NCBI GenBank assembly: GCA_035309005.1 | Contig: DATGFP010000142.1 | Location: 1 to 41,293 of the forward strand | Length of the DNA stretch: 41,293 bases | Source: DATARH01 sp035309005 | GTDB lineage: Bacteria; Pseudomonadota; Alphaproteobacteria; ATCC43930; CGMCC-115725 | Reading direction: 5' to 3' | Shown here: positions 33,297 through 41,293 of the stretch, in pieces | Layout: every line of letters begins with the position of its first letter | Numbering within the stretch: the first letter of the stretch is position 1 | Notes under the pieces: generated by a model | The model's input: the letters and a program-made list of their open reading frames with translations, nothing else | Databases searched by the model: none | What the model was told of the DNA's origin: nothing | Position numbers and translations under genes: made by a program

Positions 33297-36200
33297 GCGA
33301 CATCGCAGCCGCCGCAGCCGAAGTGCAGCGCCGGGCCCTCAACCCGGCCGAGTCGGTGTGGGTCGCGGCCTCGGCCGGCACCGGCAAGACCAAGGTGCTG
33401 ACCGACCGCATGCTGGCGCTGATGCTCGACGGCACCGACCCCGGCCGCCTCCTGTGCCTGACCTTCACGCGCGCCGCCGCCGCCGAGATGGCCAACCGGA
33501 TCAACCACAAGCTGGCCGAATGGACGACGCTCGAACCGGGGCGGCTGGCGGGGGAGTTGGTCGCCCTGACCGGCCATTATCCACAGCCGCACGAGATTGC
33601 CCGGGCGCGCCAGCTGTTCGCCCGCGTGCTCGACGCACCGGGCGGCGCCAAGATCGCGACGATCCACGCCTTCTGCCAGTCGCTGCTGCGGCGCTTCCCG
33701 CTCGAGGCGCAGGTGCCTCCGGAATTCGCCGTGCTCGACGAGCGCAGCGCCCGCGAGGCCCTCGCCGAGGCGGCCGAAGCGGTGATCGCGGCGGCGCGGG
33801 CGGCGGCCGAGCCGGGGCTCGCCGAGGCGCTGGCGATCGTCGCGCGCTATGCCGGCGAGGAGCGCTTCGCCGAACTGGTGACGGCGCTGGCGGCCGGGCG
33901 CGCCCAGCTGCGCGACGCGCTGGCCGGGGGCGACGAGGCGCTGCGCCGGCGGCTCTGCGGGGCGCTGTCGGTGCCGCCGGAGGCGAGCGACGATAGCATC
34001 GTCGCCGCTTTCTGCGCGCTCGGCGCCGGCGACGAAGCCGGACTGCGCGCCGCCGCCGCCGCGCTTGCCGGCGGCTCCGCGGCCGACGACGCACGCGGCG
34101 CGATGATCGCCCGCTGGTGCGCCGACCCGGCCGGGCGGCGCGACCTGCTCGACCCCTACGTTGCCGCCTTTGTGACCAACGAAGGCAAGATTCGCGACAC
34201 GCTGATCACCAAGCGGGCGGCGGCTCGGGCGACGTCGGAGGACCCCTGCGGCGTCCTCGCGGCCGAAGCGGCGCGCATCCTGCGCCTGCAGGCCGATCGC
34301 GCCGGGGTCGCGCTGGTTGGGGCGACCGCCGCGCTGATGCATGTGGGCGAAGCGCTGCTGCGCGCCTACGACCGCCGCAAGGCGCTGCACGGGCTGCTCG
34401 ATTACGACGATCTGGTGCTCAAGGCGCTGGCCCTGCTGCGCCGGCCCGGGGTGGCGCCGTGGGTGCTCTTCAAGCTCGACGGCGGGCTCGACCACATCCT
34501 GATCGACGAGGCGCAGGACACCAATCCGGAGCAATGGGCGATCGTCGCGGCTTTGGCCGAGGAATTTTTCGCCGGCGAGGACCCCGACGGGCGCGCCCGC
34601 ACGGTCTTCGCGGTCGGCGACGCCAAGCAATCGATCTACAGCTTCCAGCGCGCCAACCCGCGCGACTTCACCCGGATGCGCCAGCATTTCGAGACCCGCA
34701 TCACCGATGCGAAGCGGGGATGGGCCGTGGTGCCGCTGGAAATCTCGTTCCGCGCCGCCGCGCCCCTGTTAGAGGCGGTCGACGCGGTATTCCGCCAGGA
34801 AGAAGCCGCCGCCGGCGTCGCCCTCGACGGCCGCGCCATCCGCCACGTCGCGGCGCGGGCCGGCCAGGCCGGCATCGTCGAATTGTGGCCGCCGGTGCTG
34901 CCGGAACCCGACGCGGCGGGCGATCTCGTCGCCGAGACCGACGCGCGCCGGCGGCCGGTCGAGGCGCACACCCGGCTCGCGCGGGCGATCGCCGCGACGA
35001 TCGCCGGCTGGCTCGCGACCGGCGAGCGCCTCGAGCCGCGCGGCCGGCGCCTGCGGCCGGGCGACGTCATGGTGCTGGTGCGCCGGCGCAACGAGTTCGT
35101 CCGCGAATTGCTGCGCGCCTTGAAGCAGCGCGAAGTGCCGGTCGCCGGCGCCGACCGGCTGATGCTGGCGCACGAGATGGCGGTGCGCGACCTAGTGGCG
35201 CTCGGCCGCTTCCTGCTGCTGCCGGAGGACGATCTCACACTTGCCACGGTTCTTAAGGGTCCTTTATTCGATTTTTCGGAAAACGAGTTGTTTTGTTTGG
35301 CCTACCAACGCGAAGGCGAGAGTTTGTGGAGCCGGCTGCGCCATATGGCGAGCGACAATCTGTCGATGCACGCCGCCGCCGCACGGCTGAGCGCGCTGCT
35401 CGCGCGCGCCGATTACGTGCCGCCGTTCGAGCTTTACGCCGAGATCCTCGGCGAGGGTGGCGGACGGCGGGCGATGCTCGAGCGCCTCGGCCCGGAAGCG
35501 GCCGACCCGATCGAGGAATTCCTGACGCTGGCGCTGGCCTACGAGCGCGAGCACGTGCCCTCGCTGCAGGGTTTCCTGCAATGGCTGGTCGCCGGCGACA
35601 TCGAGGTGAAGCGCGATTTCGGCGAGCGCCAGCGCGACGAGGTGCGTATCCTGACGGTGCATGGCGCCAAGGGGCTCGAAGCGCCGGTGGTGTTTCTGCC
35701 CGACACGATGCAGTTGCCGGAGCAGCGCGTGTCGCTGCTGTGGAGCGAACCGGAGGGCTTGCCGCTGTGGCGGCCGCGCGGCGACCTCGCGGCGCCGTTC
35801 TATCGTGTCGAGCGCGACGCCTGGCGCGACCGCCAGCTGCAGGAATACCGACGCCTGCTCTACGTCGCGCTGACCCGGGCGCAGGATCGGCTCTACGTCT
35901 GCGGCTGGCAGACCCGCAGGCCGGGCCGGGAGGCGCCGTCGTGGTACGCATTGTGCGAGGCCGGGTGGCGCGGCATCGCGACCCCGTTTGGGTTCGACGC
36001 CCACCAGCTGATCGGCGAGCGCGACGGCTGGCACGGCGAGGGCTTCCGCCTCGCCGCCGCGCAGACCGCGCCGCCCGTCCGAGAGCACTCGAGCGAGGTT
36101 GCCGGGCCTATGGGATCGCCGCCGGCCTGGGCGCTGCGCCGGCCGCCGCCCGAACCGAGCCCGCCGAAGCCGCTGCTGCCGTCGCGGCCGAGCGGCCCGG

Positions 36201-36766
36201 AGCCGGCGACCCTCTCACCGCTCGCGGTTGCCGGCCGCGACCGGTTCAAGCGCGGGCTCATTGTGCACCGGTTGCTGCAGAGCCTCCCGGAGTTGCCGGC
36301 GGCGGAGCGCGACGCGGCGGCGCGGCGCTTTCTCGCGCTGCCGCTGCACCGGCTCGCGGCCGACGAACAGGCGGAGATCCGCGCCGAGACCCTGGCGGTC
36401 CTGGGCGACCCCGAATTTGCCGAGCTGTGGGGGCCGGACGCACAGGCCGAGGTGCCGGTGGTCGGCTTGATCCCCGGGGCCAGCCCGGGGACCGAGCACG
36501 CGCTCTCGGGGCAGATCGACCGGCTCGTCGTGACGGCGAGCCGCGTACTGATCGTCGATTTCAAGACGGTAAGGCCGCCGCCCGAGACCGCGGACGCGGT
36601 GCCGGCGCTTTATTTGCAACAGCTGGCGACTTACCGCGCGGCGCTGGCGCGGATCTACGCCGATCGTGTGGTCGAATGCGCGTTGCTATGGACCTCGGGA
36701 CCGCGGCTGATGCCGATCAGCCCGGAACTCCTCGCCCGGTACCTGCCGGGACGGCTCCACGGCTGA
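33293..36766 (+). CDS. addA: double-strand break repair helicase AddA
   Basis: A UvrD-like ATP-dependent helicase plus nuclease that forms AddAB; about 1157 residues from GTG 33293 (GTGA overlap with addB). Helicase motifs in order: Walker A AASAGTGKTKVLTDR (about 23-37), CLTFTRAAAAEM, motif II HILIDEAQDTNPEQW, motif III VGDAKQSIYSFQRA, motif IV LEISFRA, motif V ILTVHGAKGLEAPVV and motif VI LYVALTRAQDRLYV. A C-terminal PD-(D/E)XK nuclease shows VLIVDFKTV (about 1083-1091) and YLQQLATYRAAL. An in-frame extension upstream lies inside addB and is not used. In many alphaproteobacteria trxA follows addA; here it does not. Confidence 0.96.
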   Translation: MSDIAAAAAEVQRRALNPAESVWVAASAGTGKTKVLTDRMLALMLDGTDPGRLLCLTFTRAAAAEMANRINHKLAEWTTLEPGRLAGELVALTGHYPQPHEIARARQLFARVLDAPGGAKIATIHAFCQSLLRRFPLEAQVPPEFAVLDERSAREALAEAAEAVIAAARAAAEPGLAEALAIVARYAGEERFAELVTALAAGRAQLRDALAGGDEALRRRLCGALSVPPEASDDSIVAAFCALGAGDEAGLRAAAAALAGGSAADDARGAMIARWCADPAGRRDLLDPYVAAFVTNEGKIRDTLITKRAAARATSEDPCGVLAAEAARILRLQADRAGVALVGATAALMHVGEALLRAYDRRKALHGLLDYDDLVLKALALLRRPGVAPWVLFKLDGGLDHILIDEAQDTNPEQWAIVAALAEEFFAGEDPDGRARTVFAVGDAKQSIYSFQRANPRDFTRMRQHFETRITDAKRGWAVVPLEISFRAAAPLLEAVDAVFRQEEAAAGVALDGRAIRHVAARAGQAGIVELWPPVLPEPDAAGDLVAETDARRRPVEAHTRLARAIAATIAGWLATGERLEPRGRRLRPGDVMVLVRRRNEFVRELLRALKQREVPVAGADRLMLAHEMAVRDLVALGRFLLLPEDDLTLATVLKGPLFDFSENELFCLAYQREGESLWSRLRHMASDNLSMHAAAARLSALLARADYVPPFELYAEILGEGGGRRAMLERLGPEAADPIEEFLTLALAYEREHVPSLQGFLQWLVAGDIEVKRDFGERQRDEVRILTVHGAKGLEAPVVFLPDTMQLPEQRVSLLWSEPEGLPLWRPRGDLAAPFYRVERDAWRDRQLQEYRRLLYVALTRAQDRLYVCGWQTRRPGREAPSWYALCEAGWRGIATPFGFDAHQLIGERDGWHGEGFRLAAAQTAPPVREHSSEVAGPMGSPPAWALRRPPPEPSPPKPLLPSRPSGPEPATLSPLAVAGRDRFKRGLIVHRLLQSLPELPAAERDAAARRFLALPLHRLAADEQAEIRAETLAVLGDPEFAELWGPDAQAEVPVVGLIPGASPGTEHALSGQIDRLVVTASRVLIVDFKTVRPPPETADAVPALYLQQLATYRAALARIYADRVVECALLWTSGPRLMPISPELLARYLPGRLHG

Positions 36767-36768
36767 CA

Positions 36769-36867
36769 ATGTTTCGCGCGCTGGTTGGGGAAAGGATGGC
36801 GGTGACGCGCGCGCCGATGCAATATCTTGCGGCCGGCTTCCACTCCGGCGACGGAGAGGCCAGCTGA
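36769..36867 (+). CDS. possible 32-residue leader peptide after addA
   Basis: A short frame opens 2 nt after the addA stop (MFRALVGERMAVTRAP...) and its TGA overlaps the ATG of the next gene (ATGA). It has no recognisable domain. The coupling geometry at its end makes it worth noting, but chance is likely in such GC-rich sequence. Confidence 0.2.
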   Translation: MFRALVGERMAVTRAPMQYLAAGFHSGDGEAS

Positions 36868-37094
36868 TGCGGGCGCTGTTCACCTCGTATCTGATCGTCG
36901 GTTTGGCGCTGATACTGGTCGGCTTTTACGGCACCGGCGACTGCCCCAGTCGGAATACCGATTTTCTCAGCGACCTGGTTTTTGTCATCAGCTGGCCGGG
37001 ATACCTCTACAAGAACGTCCTGCAGGGCCCGATGACGCCGATGCAGTGGATGCACGCCCAGGCTTGCGCCGGCGGCGTCGTGATCTTTCAATAA
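36867..37094 (+). CDS. small two-helix membrane protein of unknown function
   Basis: A 75-residue protein. The N-terminal segment YLIVGLALILVGFYG is strongly hydrophobic, and a second, less hydrophobic stretch (FLSDLVFVISWPGYLY) follows a short polar loop with one Cys. I do not recognise the family. ATG at 36867 is supported by GGAGAGG about 9 nt upstream. It follows addA on the same strand and converges on hemC with 17 nt between the stops. It occupies the position where trxA is often found in relatives, but is not related to thioredoxin (no CxxC active site). Confidence 0.65.
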   Translation: MRALFTSYLIVGLALILVGFYGTGDCPSRNTDFLSDLVFVISWPGYLYKNVLQGPMTPMQWMHAQACAGGVVIFQ

Positions 37095-37111
37095 TTAGAC
37101 TTGCCGAGGGG

Positions 37112-38041
37112 TCAGTCGAGGCCGAATTGTGGGCCGGCGCCGCGGCGCAGCCGCTCGCCGAGTTCGCGGCCGAGCGCGGTTGCCTCGCTGGTTGCGCCGT
37201 CGATCCGGCCGCGCCGCTCGGCATTGCCGTCGGGCGTCAGCAGCAGCGCCTCGAGGCTGAGGCGGCCGTCGGCGATTGTCGCGAGGCCGGCGATCGGGGT
37301 GCGGCAAGACCCGTCGAGCGCAAGCAGCATGGCGCGCTCGGCGGCAACGCAGGCCGCGCTCGCCGGATCGTTGAGCGGCACGAGCAGCTGGCGCAACGGC
37401 GCGTCGTCAGCACGGCACTCGACCGCCAGCGCGCCTTGACCGACCGCCGGCAGCATCTGCGCGGGCGACAGGATCTCGCTGACCAGCCCGGCCTTGCCGA
37501 GCCGTTCGAGGCCGCACAGCGCCAGCACCAGCGCATCGACCTCGCCGGCCTCGATCTTGCCGAGCCGGGTTCCGACATTGCCGCGGATCGGCACGATCTC
37601 GCAGTCGCCGCGCTGCCGCAGCAATTGCGCGCCGCGCCGCAGCGACGCGGTGCCGATCCGGGCGCCCGACGGCAAGGCGGCGAGGCCGGCGCCGCCGCGC
37701 GCCACCAGCGCATCGCGCGGATCGTCGCGCGGCAGCACGCAGGCGATTTCCAGCCCCGCCGGCAGCAGCGTCTCCATGTCCTTCAGCGAATGCACCGCAA
37801 GATCGGCCCGCCCTTCGAGCAGCGCCTCCTCGATCTCCTTGGTGAAGAGGCCCTTGCCGCCAATCTCGGCGAGGCGGCGGTCGAGCACGCGGTCGCCGGT
37901 GGTGCGGATCGGCATCAGTTCGACCGCGCCGGCGGCGGCCAACTCGGGATGGGCCGCACATAGCCGGTCGCGAACGAGGGCAGCCTGGAAAAGCGCCATC
38001 GGGCTGCCGCGGGTGGCGATGCGAAGCGGACGGGACGGCAT
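37112..38041 (-). CDS. hemC: hydroxymethylbilane synthase (porphobilinogen deaminase)
   Basis: Joins four porphobilinogen molecules into hydroxymethylbilane in heme and corrinoid synthesis. The 309-residue protein has the expected motifs: RIATRGSPMALFQA, GGKGLFTKEIEEALL, LAVHSLKDM with the catalytic Asp, RRGAQLL, IRGNVGTRL, and the dipyrromethane attachment cysteine C246 in ALDGSCRTPIAG. The length is normal. ATG at 38041. hemD and hemE are not adjacent in the window. The upstream gene on the same strand is a membrane permease 82 nt away. Confidence 0.97.
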   Translation of the reverse strand: MPSRPLRIATRGSPMALFQAALVRDRLCAAHPELAAAGAVELMPIRTTGDRVLDRRLAEIGGKGLFTKEIEEALLEGRADLAVHSLKDMETLLPAGLEIACVLPRDDPRDALVARGGAGLAALPSGARIGTASLRRGAQLLRQRGDCEIVPIRGNVGTRLGKIEAGEVDALVLALCGLERLGKAGLVSEILSPAQMLPAVGQGALAVECRADDAPLRQLLVPLNDPASAACVAAERAMLLALDGSCRTPIAGLATIADGRLSLEALLLTPDGNAERRGRIDGATSEATALGRELGERLRRGAGPQFGLD

Positions 38042-38123
38042 GCGCCCTCCTCGGCGACGAAAATGCCTGTTCTAGCCCGCGCGGCGCGACCCCGCCAGGG
38101 TCCGTCGGCTAGCCTCGAAACGG

Positions 38124-39401
38124 CTATGGCGTCGGGGTCGCGTGCGGCGGCGGAAACAACGGCAGCGTCCCCATCGCCGCCAGCCAGAAGGCGGCGAAAG
38201 CGAGCGACAGCAAGGCGATCGGAACGCCAGCGCGGGCATAGTCGCGAAACGTCAGGCCGGCGCCCAGCCGTTTGGTGGTCTCGGCGATCAGCACGTTGGT
38301 CAGGCTGCCGGTCAGGATGAGGCTGCCGGCGAGCGTCGACAGCAGCGCCAGCGCATAGAGCACCCCGGGCGGCGGGTTCGGCCAAATCTGCAGCAGCAGC
38401 ATCGCCGCCGCCAGCGAGCCGATCGCGTTGCTGCTCACCACGGCCAGCGGAAACAGCAGCAAAAGGTTGTTGGGCAGCAGGCCGTTGCCGTCGAGAAAGC
38501 TCAAGACGCGGGACGCGATCCCGGAATCGTTGAGCTGTCCGGTGAGGCCAAACAGGCACGCCACAAAGAGTAAGAGCGGCCAATCCACTGCATTGATCAT
38601 CGTGCGGCTGGTAATCTTGCGATTGGCCAACAGCAAAGCGGCGATGATCAGGGCGCCGATTTCGCGCGGCAGCGGGGTTGCGAACAGCACGAGCAAGGCA
38701 AAGACGGCGGCGGCGCCCTTGATCGTCTGGTTGCGGTCGATCGGGTGGCGGGCGATGGGCGGGGCCGCGTCGGTCGGCGGCACGCTGCCGCGCATGCGCC
38801 CGTGCCACTGCAGCCAGACCACCGCGAAGACAACGACCAGCGCGAACAATGCCGGCACGCCGCAGGTCCCGATAAAGCTCCAGAAATCCAGTCGCCCGAT
38901 GGCGCCCAACAGGATGTTCTGCGGATTGCCGATCAGCGTCGCCGACGAGCCGGCATTGGCCGAGGCGGCGAGCGCGATCGCGAACGGGCGCGGGTCGAGG
39001 CCGCGGCGCTGCGCGCCGGCGATCAACAATGGCGCGATCGTAATGATCAGGATGTCGTTGGCCAGCACCGCCGACAACCCGCCGCCGATCGCGACGGTCA
39101 GCGCCAAGAGGCCGGCGGTGCCGCCGCGCGTCTCGATGATGGTCCGCGCGCACAGATCGATAAAACCCGATTCGGCAAACTGCGCCGAGATGATCATCAT
39201 CGCAAACAACAGCGTCAGGGTCGGCATGTCGACCGCGCTGCCGAAATCGTCGAGCGTCATCGCCCCGGTCGCCAGCAGCGCGATCACCGCGAGCAGCGCG
39301 ATGCCGGTGCGGTCCACCTGCAGCCAGGCAATGCGACCGGCCGCCATGCCGGCGTAGGTCAGCGCCAGGACGAGGAGGAGGAGTGCGGTGTGGGCGTGCA
39401 T
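38124..39401 (-). CDS. ArsB/SLC13-like anion permease
   Basis: A polytopic inner-membrane protein of 425 residues with about ten or more hydrophobic segments, arranged as two halves. Each half has a conserved re-entrant type motif, SANAGSSATLIGNPQNILLG in the first and SLILTGSLTNVLIAETTKRLG in the second, typical of the ArsB/NhaD/SLC13 ion-transporter superfamily. The substrate (arsenite, dicarboxylate, sulfate or another ion) cannot be read from the sequence. No ars genes are nearby. I use ATG at 39401; a TTG at 39428 would add nine polar residues. It is divergent from the UvrD-type helicase gene. Confidence 0.85.
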   Translation of the reverse strand: MHAHTALLLLVLALTYAGMAAGRIAWLQVDRTGIALLAVIALLATGAMTLDDFGSAVDMPTLTLLFAMMIISAQFAESGFIDLCARTIIETRGGTAGLLALTVAIGGGLSAVLANDILIITIAPLLIAGAQRRGLDPRPFAIALAASANAGSSATLIGNPQNILLGAIGRLDFWSFIGTCGVPALFALVVVFAVVWLQWHGRMRGSVPPTDAAPPIARHPIDRNQTIKGAAAVFALLVLFATPLPREIGALIIAALLLANRKITSRTMINAVDWPLLLFVACLFGLTGQLNDSGIASRVLSFLDGNGLLPNNLLLLFPLAVVSSNAIGSLAAAMLLLQIWPNPPPGVLYALALLSTLAGSLILTGSLTNVLIAETTKRLGAGLTFRDYARAGVPIALLSLAFAAFWLAAMGTLPLFPPPHATPTP

Positions 39402-39546
39402 CGGCGAACCGTGGGGAGAGCCACACAATCATAGGGCGAGGCAAATCCCTTCTGGTTAGGCTCGTCTCATTTGCCACAGTTTTGCGCCCGAGCGTGTCCT
39501 TTGCATCACGCCCGTTATTGGTGTCGAGGTGATCGGGACTTGCTAT

Positions 39547-41293
39547 ATGATGTGTCGGATGGCTGATCTTCTCGCTGAACGACCGCCGACGGACGCTGCG
39601 GCGGCGCACCTCGCCGGCCTCAACGAGGCGCAATACCGCGCCGTCGAGGCGGTCGACGGCGCGGTATTGGTGCTGGCCGGCGCCGGCACCGGCAAGACCC
39701 GCGTCCTGACCGCGCGGCTGGCGCACATCCTGGCGACCGGGCGCGCCTATCCCGGCGAAATCCTTGCGGTCACCTTCACCAACAAGGCGGCGCGCGAGAT
39801 GAAGGAGCGCCTCGACGCGATGATCGGGCGCGCCGCCGACGGGGTGTGGCTCGGCACCTTTCACGCGCTCGCCGCCCGCATCCTGCGCCGCCACGCCGAA
39901 GGGGTCGGGCTGACCTCGAGCTTTACGATCCTCGATTCCGACGATCAGCTGCGGCTGCTGAAACAGGTCGTCGCGGCCGCCAATATCGACGAGCGGCGCT
40001 GGCCGGCGCGCGCGCTGCAGGGCCAGATCGAGCGCTGGAAGGATCGCGGCCTGACCCCGGAGAAGGTGCCGGAAGGCGATGCCGGCGACTGGGGCGACGG
40101 CCGGGCGGCCGCGCTCTACCGCGACTATCAGCAGCGCCTCGCGACCGTAAACGCGGCCGATTTCGGCGATCTGCTATTGCACAATTTGACGCTGTTCGCG
40201 CAGCAGCCCGAGATCCTCGCGACCTATCAGCGCCGCTTCCGCTATCTCCTGGTCGACGAATACCAGGACACCAACCTCGCGCAATATCTCTGGCTGCGGC
40301 TCCTCGCGCAGCAGCACAAAAACCTCTGCTGCGTCGGCGACGACGACCAGTCGATCTACAGCTGGCGCGGCGCCGAGATCGGCAACATCCTGAAGTTCGA
40401 GAGCGATTTCCCCGGCGCGCTGATCGTGCGGCTCGAGGAGAACTACCGTTCGACCCCGGAAATCCTCGCCGCCGCCGCCGGCATCATCGCGCACAACCGC
40501 GGCCGGCTCGGCAAGACCCTGTGGACCCGCGCTGGCGCCGGCGACAAGCTTATCGTGCGCGGCTTGTGGGATGCCGAGCAGGAAGCGCGCTGGGTCGGCG
40601 ATGAGATCGAGGCGCTGCAGCGCAAGCAGCACGCGCTGAAGGAGATCGCGATCCTGGTGCGCGCCGGCTTCCAGACCCGCGAATTCGAGGAGCGCTTTAT
40701 CGCGCTCGCCCTGCCCTACCGCGTCATCGGCGGACCGCGCTTCTACGAGCGCCAGGAGATCCGCGACGCGCTGGCCTATCTGCGCCTGGTTCGCCAGCCG
40801 GCCGACGACCTCGCCTTCGAGCGCATCGTCAATATGCCGCGGCGCGGCATCGGCACCGCGACGTTGCAGCAATTGCACGCCGCGGCGCGCCCCGAGCGAT
40901 TGCCGCTGGTCGAGGCGGCGCGGCACCTGATCGCCGGCGACCAGCTGCCGCGCGCCGGGCGCAACGCGCTGGCCGGCTTCCTCGCCGCGCTCGACCGCTG
41001 GCGCGGCGAAGCCGAGCGGCTGTCGCACACCGATCTGGTGCAGATCGTGCTCGACGAAAGTGGCTACACCAGCATGTGGCAGGCCGACAAGTCGCCGGAT
41101 GCGCCGGGCCGGCTGGAGAATCTGCGCGAGCTGGTGGTCGCGATGGCCGAGCTCGAGAACCTCGGCGGGTTTCTCGAGCATGTCAGCCTGGTGATGGACA
41201 ACGCCGCCGGCAGCGCCGGCGACATGGTCAATTTGATGACGCTGCACAGCGCCAAGGGGCTCGAATTCGACGTGGTGTTCCTGCCGGGGTGGG
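39547..41293 (+). CDS. uvrD: ATP-dependent DNA helicase UvrD/PcrA (3' end beyond window)
   Basis: A superfamily 1 3'-5' helicase for nucleotide-excision and mismatch repair; the first 582 or so codons are present and the frame is open to the last base. Visible motifs: Q-motif LNEAQYRAVEA, Walker A LAGAGTGKTRVLT, VTFTNKAAREMKERL, TFHALAARILRRHA, motif II LLVDEYQDTNLAQY, VGDDDQSIYSWRGAEI, LEENYRSTPEIL, and the start of motif V (LMTLHSAKGLEFDVVFLPG). The missing part should hold motif VI and the C-terminal tail. Three in-frame ATGs (39547, 39550, 39559) compete as start; none has a strong Shine-Dalgarno. It is divergent from the ArsB-like permease. Confidence 0.94.
   Translation, partial: MMCRMADLLAERPPTDAAAAHLAGLNEAQYRAVEAVDGAVLVLAGAGTGKTRVLTARLAHILATGRAYPGEILAVTFTNKAAREMKERLDAMIGRAADGVWLGTFHALAARILRRHAEGVGLTSSFTILDSDDQLRLLKQVVAAANIDERRWPARALQGQIERWKDRGLTPEKVPEGDAGDWGDGRAAALYRDYQQRLATVNAADFGDLLLHNLTLFAQQPEILATYQRRFRYLLVDEYQDTNLAQYLWLRLLAQQHKNLCCVGDDDQSIYSWRGAEIGNILKFESDFPGALIVRLEENYRSTPEILAAAAGIIAHNRGRLGKTLWTRAGAGDKLIVRGLWDAEQEARWVGDEIEALQRKQHALKEIAILVRAGFQTREFEERFIALALPYRVIGGPRFYERQEIRDALAYLRLVRQPADDLAFERIVNMPRRGIGTATLQQLHAAARPERLPLVEAARHLIAGDQLPRAGRNALAGFLAALDRWRGEAERLSHTDLVQIVLDESGYTSMWQADKSPDAPGRLENLRELVVAMAELENLGGFLEHVSLVMDNAAGSAGDMVNLMTLHSAKGLEFDVVFLPGW

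Noticed and set aside
38124..39401. Arsenite efflux pump ArsB
   Set aside because: The fold is compatible, but no arsR, arsC or arsA lies nearby and the family includes many other ion transporters, so a specific call is not supported.
39402..39546. LexA box before the uvrD-type helicase
   Set aside because: I looked for the alphaproteobacterial GTTC-N7-GTTC or GAAC-N7-GAAC pattern in the gap and did not find one.

Overview
This is a GC-rich, gene-dense chromosomal segment of an alphaproteobacterium, and every gap between genes is under 300 bases. The gene order points to the class. It includes hom-glpX-recJ, pckA next to the ChvI/ChvG two-component system, a short-form HPr kinase with a nitrogen-PTS-like phosphorelay, and ahcY-divL-tsaE-amgK-murU-addB-addA. 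The composition and the EI gene beside ptsH fit a Rhodospirillales-like lineage better than Rhizobiales, but that placement is inference. No rRNA, tRNA, CRISPR array, prophage or insertion sequence was recognised.

Layout. 1-218: the end of an OmpA-type envelope protein. 262-4493: homoserine dehydrogenase, class II fructose-1,6-bisphosphatase and RecJ. 4499-5943: a HIT-family hydrolase, divergent from a nicotinamidase, then a small coiled-coil membrane protein. 5987-9248: an acyl-CoA dehydrogenase, an APH-fold kinase and a HAD hydrolase; these are the three modules that animal ACAD10 carries in one polypeptide. 9302-12016: the multidomain end-joining ligase LigD, with a dispersed palindromic repeat inserted in frame. 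12072-15522: two DevC-like permeases and an ABC ATPase fused to a cyclic-nucleotide-binding domain. 15649-18209 (minus strand): pckA and a HugZ-like protein. 18397-24068: chvI, chvG, hprK, an EIIA(Man)-type protein, HPr and Enzyme I, a signalling phosphorelay linked to carbon and envelope control. 24152-36766: ahcY behind a promoter with a perfect 16-bp palindrome; a DivL-type kinase with Tyr in place of the phospho-accepting His; tsaE; the amgK/murU peptidoglycan-recycling pair; and the AddB/AddA helicase-nuclease. 36867-41293: a small membrane protein, hemC, an ArsB/SLC13-like permease, and a UvrD/PcrA helicase cut off by the window end.

Most of the window is housekeeping. I see no wholly new system. 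The points most worth a second look are the ACAD/APH/HAD trio, the permease-permease-ATPase::CNB operon, the repeat inside ligD, the ahcY operator, and several families of inverted repeats in the gaps. DNA repair is well represented (RecJ, LigD, AddAB, UvrD), but no Ku gene lies beside ligD.
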